This document shows positions 61,185 to 64,000 of a DNA stretch of 64,000 bases, one piece after another (position 1 is the first letter of the stretch; each line of letters starts with the position of its first letter). Below the pieces are notes generated by a model. That model was not told the DNA's origin, searched no databases, and was given only the letters and a program-made list of their open reading frames with translations. The position numbers and the translations under genes were made by a program. The DNA lies in assembly GCA_963601185.1 (NCBI GenBank), contig CAVCEE010000004.1:62001-126000 (forward strand), given 5' to 3'. This DNA is from Limisoma sp963601185. GTDB taxonomy: Bacteria; Bacteroidota; Bacteroidia; Bacteroidales; Muribaculaceae.

Positions 61185-61775
61185 ATGATCAACGCAGAAG
61201 ACATTGAAATTGTCGTCGCCAGTGAGGACACCGTCAAGTATGTTGACGAGATCCTCGACACCATCACCCGTGCCGCAAAAGTGCGCGGCACCGGCATCGC
61301 CAAGCGGTCGCCCGACTACGTGCGCCAGAAAATGCTTGAGCGCAAGGCAGTGGTGGCACTTTACAAAGGGCAGGAGTTTGCCGGATTTAGTTACATCGAG
61401 AGTTGGAGCAACAAGCAATTTGTTGCCAACTCAGGTTTGATTGTAGGCAACAGGTTTCGCGGGCTGGGTTTGGCCACGCGCATCAAACGACGAATTTTCG
61501 AACTGTCGCGAGAGAGGTTTCCCCATGCGAAGATCTTCAGCCTTACCACAGGTGCAGCAGTGATGAAAATCAACAACCAGTTGGGTTTCCGCCCCGTAAC
61601 CTTTGACCAGTTGACCGACGATGAGGCATTCTGGAAGGGTTGCGAGAGTTGCGTGAACTTCGACATCCTTCAGCGCAATGGTCGCCGTATGTGCTTGTGC
61701 ACGGGTCTGCTCTACGACCCCGACGAGCATCCGGAGGACAAGTACAGAGAACAATCGGAAAACAAAGAACAATAA
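61185..61775 (+). CDS. GNAT acyltransferase, probable N-acylglutamate synthase
   Basis: 196 residues with a GNAT fold: ALYKGQEFAGFSYIESWSN, VGNRFRGLGLATRIKRRIFELSRE (the acyl-CoA-binding R/QxxGxG/A site) and AVMKINNQLGFRPVTF. It sits between argR and argG, the place of a first-step enzyme of arginine synthesis. Because Bacteroidales use N-succinylated intermediates, it might make N-succinylglutamate; from memory an orthologue in Bacteroides thetaiotaomicron is implicated, not verified here. Confidence 0.78.
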   Translation: MINAEDIEIVVASEDTVKYVDEILDTITRAAKVRGTGIAKRSPDYVRQKMLERKAVVALYKGQEFAGFSYIESWSNKQFVANSGLIVGNRFRGLGLATRIKRRIFELSRERFPHAKIFSLTTGAAVMKINNQLGFRPVTFDQLTDDEAFWKGCESCVNFDILQRNGRRMCLCTGLLYDPDEHPEDKYREQSENKEQ

Positions 61776-61791
61776 AATATTGACAGGAAAA

Positions 61792-63000
61792 ATGGAACAG
61801 AAGAAGAAAAAAGTAGTAGTGGCCTACAGTGGCGGTCTCGACACATCCTACACGGTGATGTATCTCGCCAAGGAACTGGGATATGAGGTGTATGCGGCAT
61901 GCGCCGATACCGGCGGCTTCAGCCCTGCCCAACTCAAGGCCAACGAGGAAAACGCCTACAAACTGGGTGCAAAGCAGTATGTGACGCTCGACGTTACCCA
62001 CGAATATTATGCCAAGAGCCTCAAATACATGGTCTACGGCAACGTGCTCCGCAACGGCACTTACCCGATTTCCGTAAGTTCGGAGCGCATCTTCCAAGGC
62101 ATCGCTATCGCTCGCTATGCCAACGAAATCGGTGCTGACGCCATTGCCCACGGCTCTACCGGCGCTGGCAACGACCAGGTGCGTTTCGATATGACATTCC
62201 TCGTGATGGCTCCGGGTGTGGAAATCATCACGCTGACACGCGACAAGGCTCTGTCGCGCGACGAGGAAATCGAATATCTCCGCTCTCACGGCTTCGTTGC
62301 CGACTTCACCAAGATGAAGTATTCCTACAACGTGGGCATCTGGGGCACATCAATCTGCGGCGGCGAGATTCTCGACTCCAAGGAAGGACTGCCTGAATCG
62401 GCATATCTGAAACAGGTTGAGAAATCGGGCAAAGAGGAGATGTCCATTGAGTTCAAGCACGGCGAAATCGTGGCAGTCAACGGCAAGCAGTTTGACGACA
62501 AGATTGAAGCCATCCGCTACATCGAGTCGGTTGCCGCCCCTTACGGCATCGGCCGCGATATGCACGTTGGCGACACCATTATCGGCATCAAGGGCCGTGT
62601 GGGCTTCGAGGCTGCCGCACCGATGGTAATCATCAACGCTCACAAGTTCCTTGAAAAATACACTCTCAGCAAGTGGCAGCAGTACTGGAAGGACCAGGTG
62701 GCAAACTGGTACGGCATGTTCCTCCACGAGAGCCAGTATCTCGAGCCGGTGATGCGCGACATTGAGGCAATGCTCGAGTCATCGCAGCGCAACGTCAATG
62801 GTACGGTGAGAGTGGAACTCCGCCCTTACTCGATGTTTATGATTGGTGTAGACTCTGCCGACGACCTCGTTAAGACAAAGTTCGGCGAATACGGCGAAAT
62901 GCAGAAAGGCTGGACTGCCGAGGATGCAAAGGGATTCATCAAAGTGTTGTCAACACCGCTTCGCGTGTACTACGCAAACCATAAAGACGAACAAATCTAA
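61792..63000 (+). CDS. argG: Argininosuccinate synthase
   Basis: 402 residues; start at 61792 (MEQKKKKVVVAYSGGLDTS), chosen over an upstream in-frame ATG inside the GNAT gene. PP-loop motif AYSGGLDTSY, VSSERIFQGIAIARYANE, GSTGAGNDQVRFD. It joins citrulline to aspartate with ATP. A 17-base gap from the GNAT gene, and the stop overlaps the argC start by one base (TAATG). Confidence 0.97.
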   Translation: MEQKKKKVVVAYSGGLDTSYTVMYLAKELGYEVYAACADTGGFSPAQLKANEENAYKLGAKQYVTLDVTHEYYAKSLKYMVYGNVLRNGTYPISVSSERIFQGIAIARYANEIGADAIAHGSTGAGNDQVRFDMTFLVMAPGVEIITLTRDKALSRDEEIEYLRSHGFVADFTKMKYSYNVGIWGTSICGGEILDSKEGLPESAYLKQVEKSGKEEMSIEFKHGEIVAVNGKQFDDKIEAIRYIESVAAPYGIGRDMHVGDTIIGIKGRVGFEAAAPMVIINAHKFLEKYTLSKWQQYWKDQVANWYGMFLHESQYLEPVMRDIEAMLESSQRNVNGTVRVELRPYSMFMIGVDSADDLVKTKFGEYGEMQKGWTAEDAKGFIKVLSTPLRVYYANHKDEQI

Positions 63001-63983
63001 TGAAGAATATGATAAAAGCAGGAATCATCGGGGGCGCCGGATATACCGCCGGTGAACTCATCCGCCTACTTCTCAATCATCCCGACGTGGAACTCGCATG
63101 GGTGCACAGCACGAGCAATGCCGGAAACCGCCTTGCCTCGGTGCATCAGGGTCTTGTCGGCGAAACCGATATGGTTTTCTCATCGACAACTCCGTTTGCC
63201 GATGTCGACGTGATTTTCCTCTGTATGGCTCACGGCGAGTCGCGCAAATTCCTTGAGGCACACGCTGCTGAAATCCCGGAAGACTTGCGCATCATCGACC
63301 TTGCGCAGGACTATCGCATCGCTGACGGCACCCACGACTTTATCTACGGCCTGCCGGAACTCAACCGCAAGTACATCATCCGCGGCAAGCACGTTGCCAA
63401 CCCAGGATGCTTTGCCACTGCCATCCAGTTGACATTGCTCCCCCTTGCACGCAACTTGCTGCTCAACAGTGATATCCACGTGCACGCCATCACCGGCAGC
63501 ACCGGCGCAGGCGTGAAGCCGTCGGCATCGTCCCACTTCTCGTGGCGCAACGACAACGTGTCAATCTACAAGCCGTTCAAGCACCAGCATCTTGCCGAAA
63601 TCAAGCAGACGCTGACCACGCTTCAGAACAGTTTCTCGTCGGCAATCAACTTCATTCCCGTGCGCGGATGCTTCTCGCGCGGCATTTTCGCTTCCGCCTA
63701 TCTCGACTGCCCGGTTGAATTGAGCGAGGTGAAGAAACTCTATGAGGAATACTACGACGACCATCGTTTCACGTTTGTCGTGGACCGTATGCCCGACCTC
63801 AAGGACGTGGTCAACACCAACAAGTGTATGATTTACCTCACTAAGGAGGAAGGCAAACTGCTTGTGGTCTCGGTAATCGACAACCTTCTCAAGGGTGCAT
63901 CCGGACAGGCTGTCCACAATATGAACCTGCTCTTTGGGCTTCACGAGCGCACAGGGCTTAACCTGAAGGCTTCGGCTTTCTAA
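63000..63983 (+). CDS. argC: N-acetyl(succinyl)-gamma-glutamyl-phosphate reductase
   Basis: 327 residues, start at 63000 or possibly the second ATG at 63009. The Rossmann motif GIIGGAGYTAGELIRLL, and the active-site Cys137 in VANPGCFATAI. In Bacteroidales the substrate may carry a succinyl rather than acetyl group. It closes the visible arg cluster; argD would be expected downstream, beyond the window. Confidence 0.96.
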   Translation: MKNMIKAGIIGGAGYTAGELIRLLLNHPDVELAWVHSTSNAGNRLASVHQGLVGETDMVFSSTTPFADVDVIFLCMAHGESRKFLEAHAAEIPEDLRIIDLAQDYRIADGTHDFIYGLPELNRKYIIRGKHVANPGCFATAIQLTLLPLARNLLLNSDIHVHAITGSTGAGVKPSASSHFSWRNDNVSIYKPFKHQHLAEIKQTLTTLQNSFSSAINFIPVRGCFSRGIFASAYLDCPVELSEVKKLYEEYYDDHRFTFVVDRMPDLKDVVNTNKCMIYLTKEEGKLLVVSVIDNLLKGASGQAVHNMNLLFGLHERTGLNLKASAF

Positions 63984-64000
63984 CATTGACTGAATTATGA

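Noticed and set aside
1..64000. Prophage, IS element or integrative element
   Set aside because: I found no integrase, transposase, capsid or conjugation genes; only REP-like palindromes and short inverted repeats.

Overview
This window comes from a Bacteroidales chromosome, most likely a gut member such as Muribaculaceae or a close relative; the family is inferred, not proven. The evidence is a SusC/SusD pair, a PorW/SprE-type component of the type IX secretion system (T9SS), many secreted proteins ending in a T9SS-like C-terminal sorting domain, a NigD-like lipoprotein, Bacteroidetes-type promoters (TTTG, 19-21 bases, TAnnTTTG), a Bacteroidetes-type SRP RNA and a Bacteroidetes-style arginine operon. 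I see no IS element, prophage, integrase or CRISPR array.

Layout. 1-10.5 kb (+): a polysaccharide utilisation locus for beta-1,3-glucan (laminarin-like): SusC-like receptor (cut by the window edge), SusD-like lipoprotein, a secreted protein of unknown function in the place of a glycan-binding protein, two GH16 endoglucanases, a GH3 beta-glucosidase and a GH128 endo-beta-1,3-glucanase. 10.7-13 kb: a secreted repeat protein and a small membrane protein. 13-14.8 kb (-): a GGGtGRT protein and a NifU-like Fe-S scaffold. 15-21.1 kb: small lipoproteins, a PfkB kinase, a 21-residue repeat protein, an OMP-like protein and a large multi-domain secreted protein. 21.4-28 kb: tRNA-Pro, waaA, gltX, a CoA-transferase, an HD-domain protein and a dicarboxylate symporter. 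28.2-31.5 kb: PorW/SprE and two small genes. 31.5-36.6 kb (-): a secreted sorting-domain protein, a CAT-anticodon tRNA, a YitT-family protein, and an aminotransferase with two FdtA-like cupins for a dTDP-amino-sugar. 36.8-42.6 kb (+): PBP4-type dacB, an acidic protein, rsmI, a coiled-coil lipoprotein, a PreA-like oxidoreductase. 42.7-49.3 kb (-): RND efflux operon followed by lpxA. 49.6-51.4 kb (+): HD and YgjP-like proteins, tRNA-Lys. 51.7-54.6 kb (-): legB-like, ATP-grasp and neuB-like genes for a nonulosonic (sialic-acid-like) sugar. 54.7-55.2 kb (+): SRP RNA, tRNA-Thr, tRNA-Pro. 55.5-57.6 kb (-): queA, nadK. 57.7-60.5 kb (+): pdxJ and a TolQ/TolR/TonB-like trio. 60.6-64 kb (+): argR, a GNAT enzyme, argG, argC.

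How the parts work together. Several predicted surface proteins here (two of the glucanases, the unknown PUL protein, the repeat and multi-domain proteins) carry a T9SS-like tail, while PorW/SprE, a part of that export machine, is encoded about 18 kb away. The glucan locus would bind beta-1,3-glucan at the surface, cut it with GH16/GH128 enzymes, import oligosaccharides by SusCD and finish with GH3. Two incomplete amino-sugar modules (FdtA/FdtB and LegB/ATP-grasp/NeuB), together with waaA and lpxA, show investment in surface glycans. The least explained loci are the legB/ATP-grasp/neuB operon bracketed by inverted REP-like repeats, the GGGtGRT/NifU pair, the PreA protein with an extra N-terminal cysteine cluster and no PreT, and the 21-residue repeat protein.
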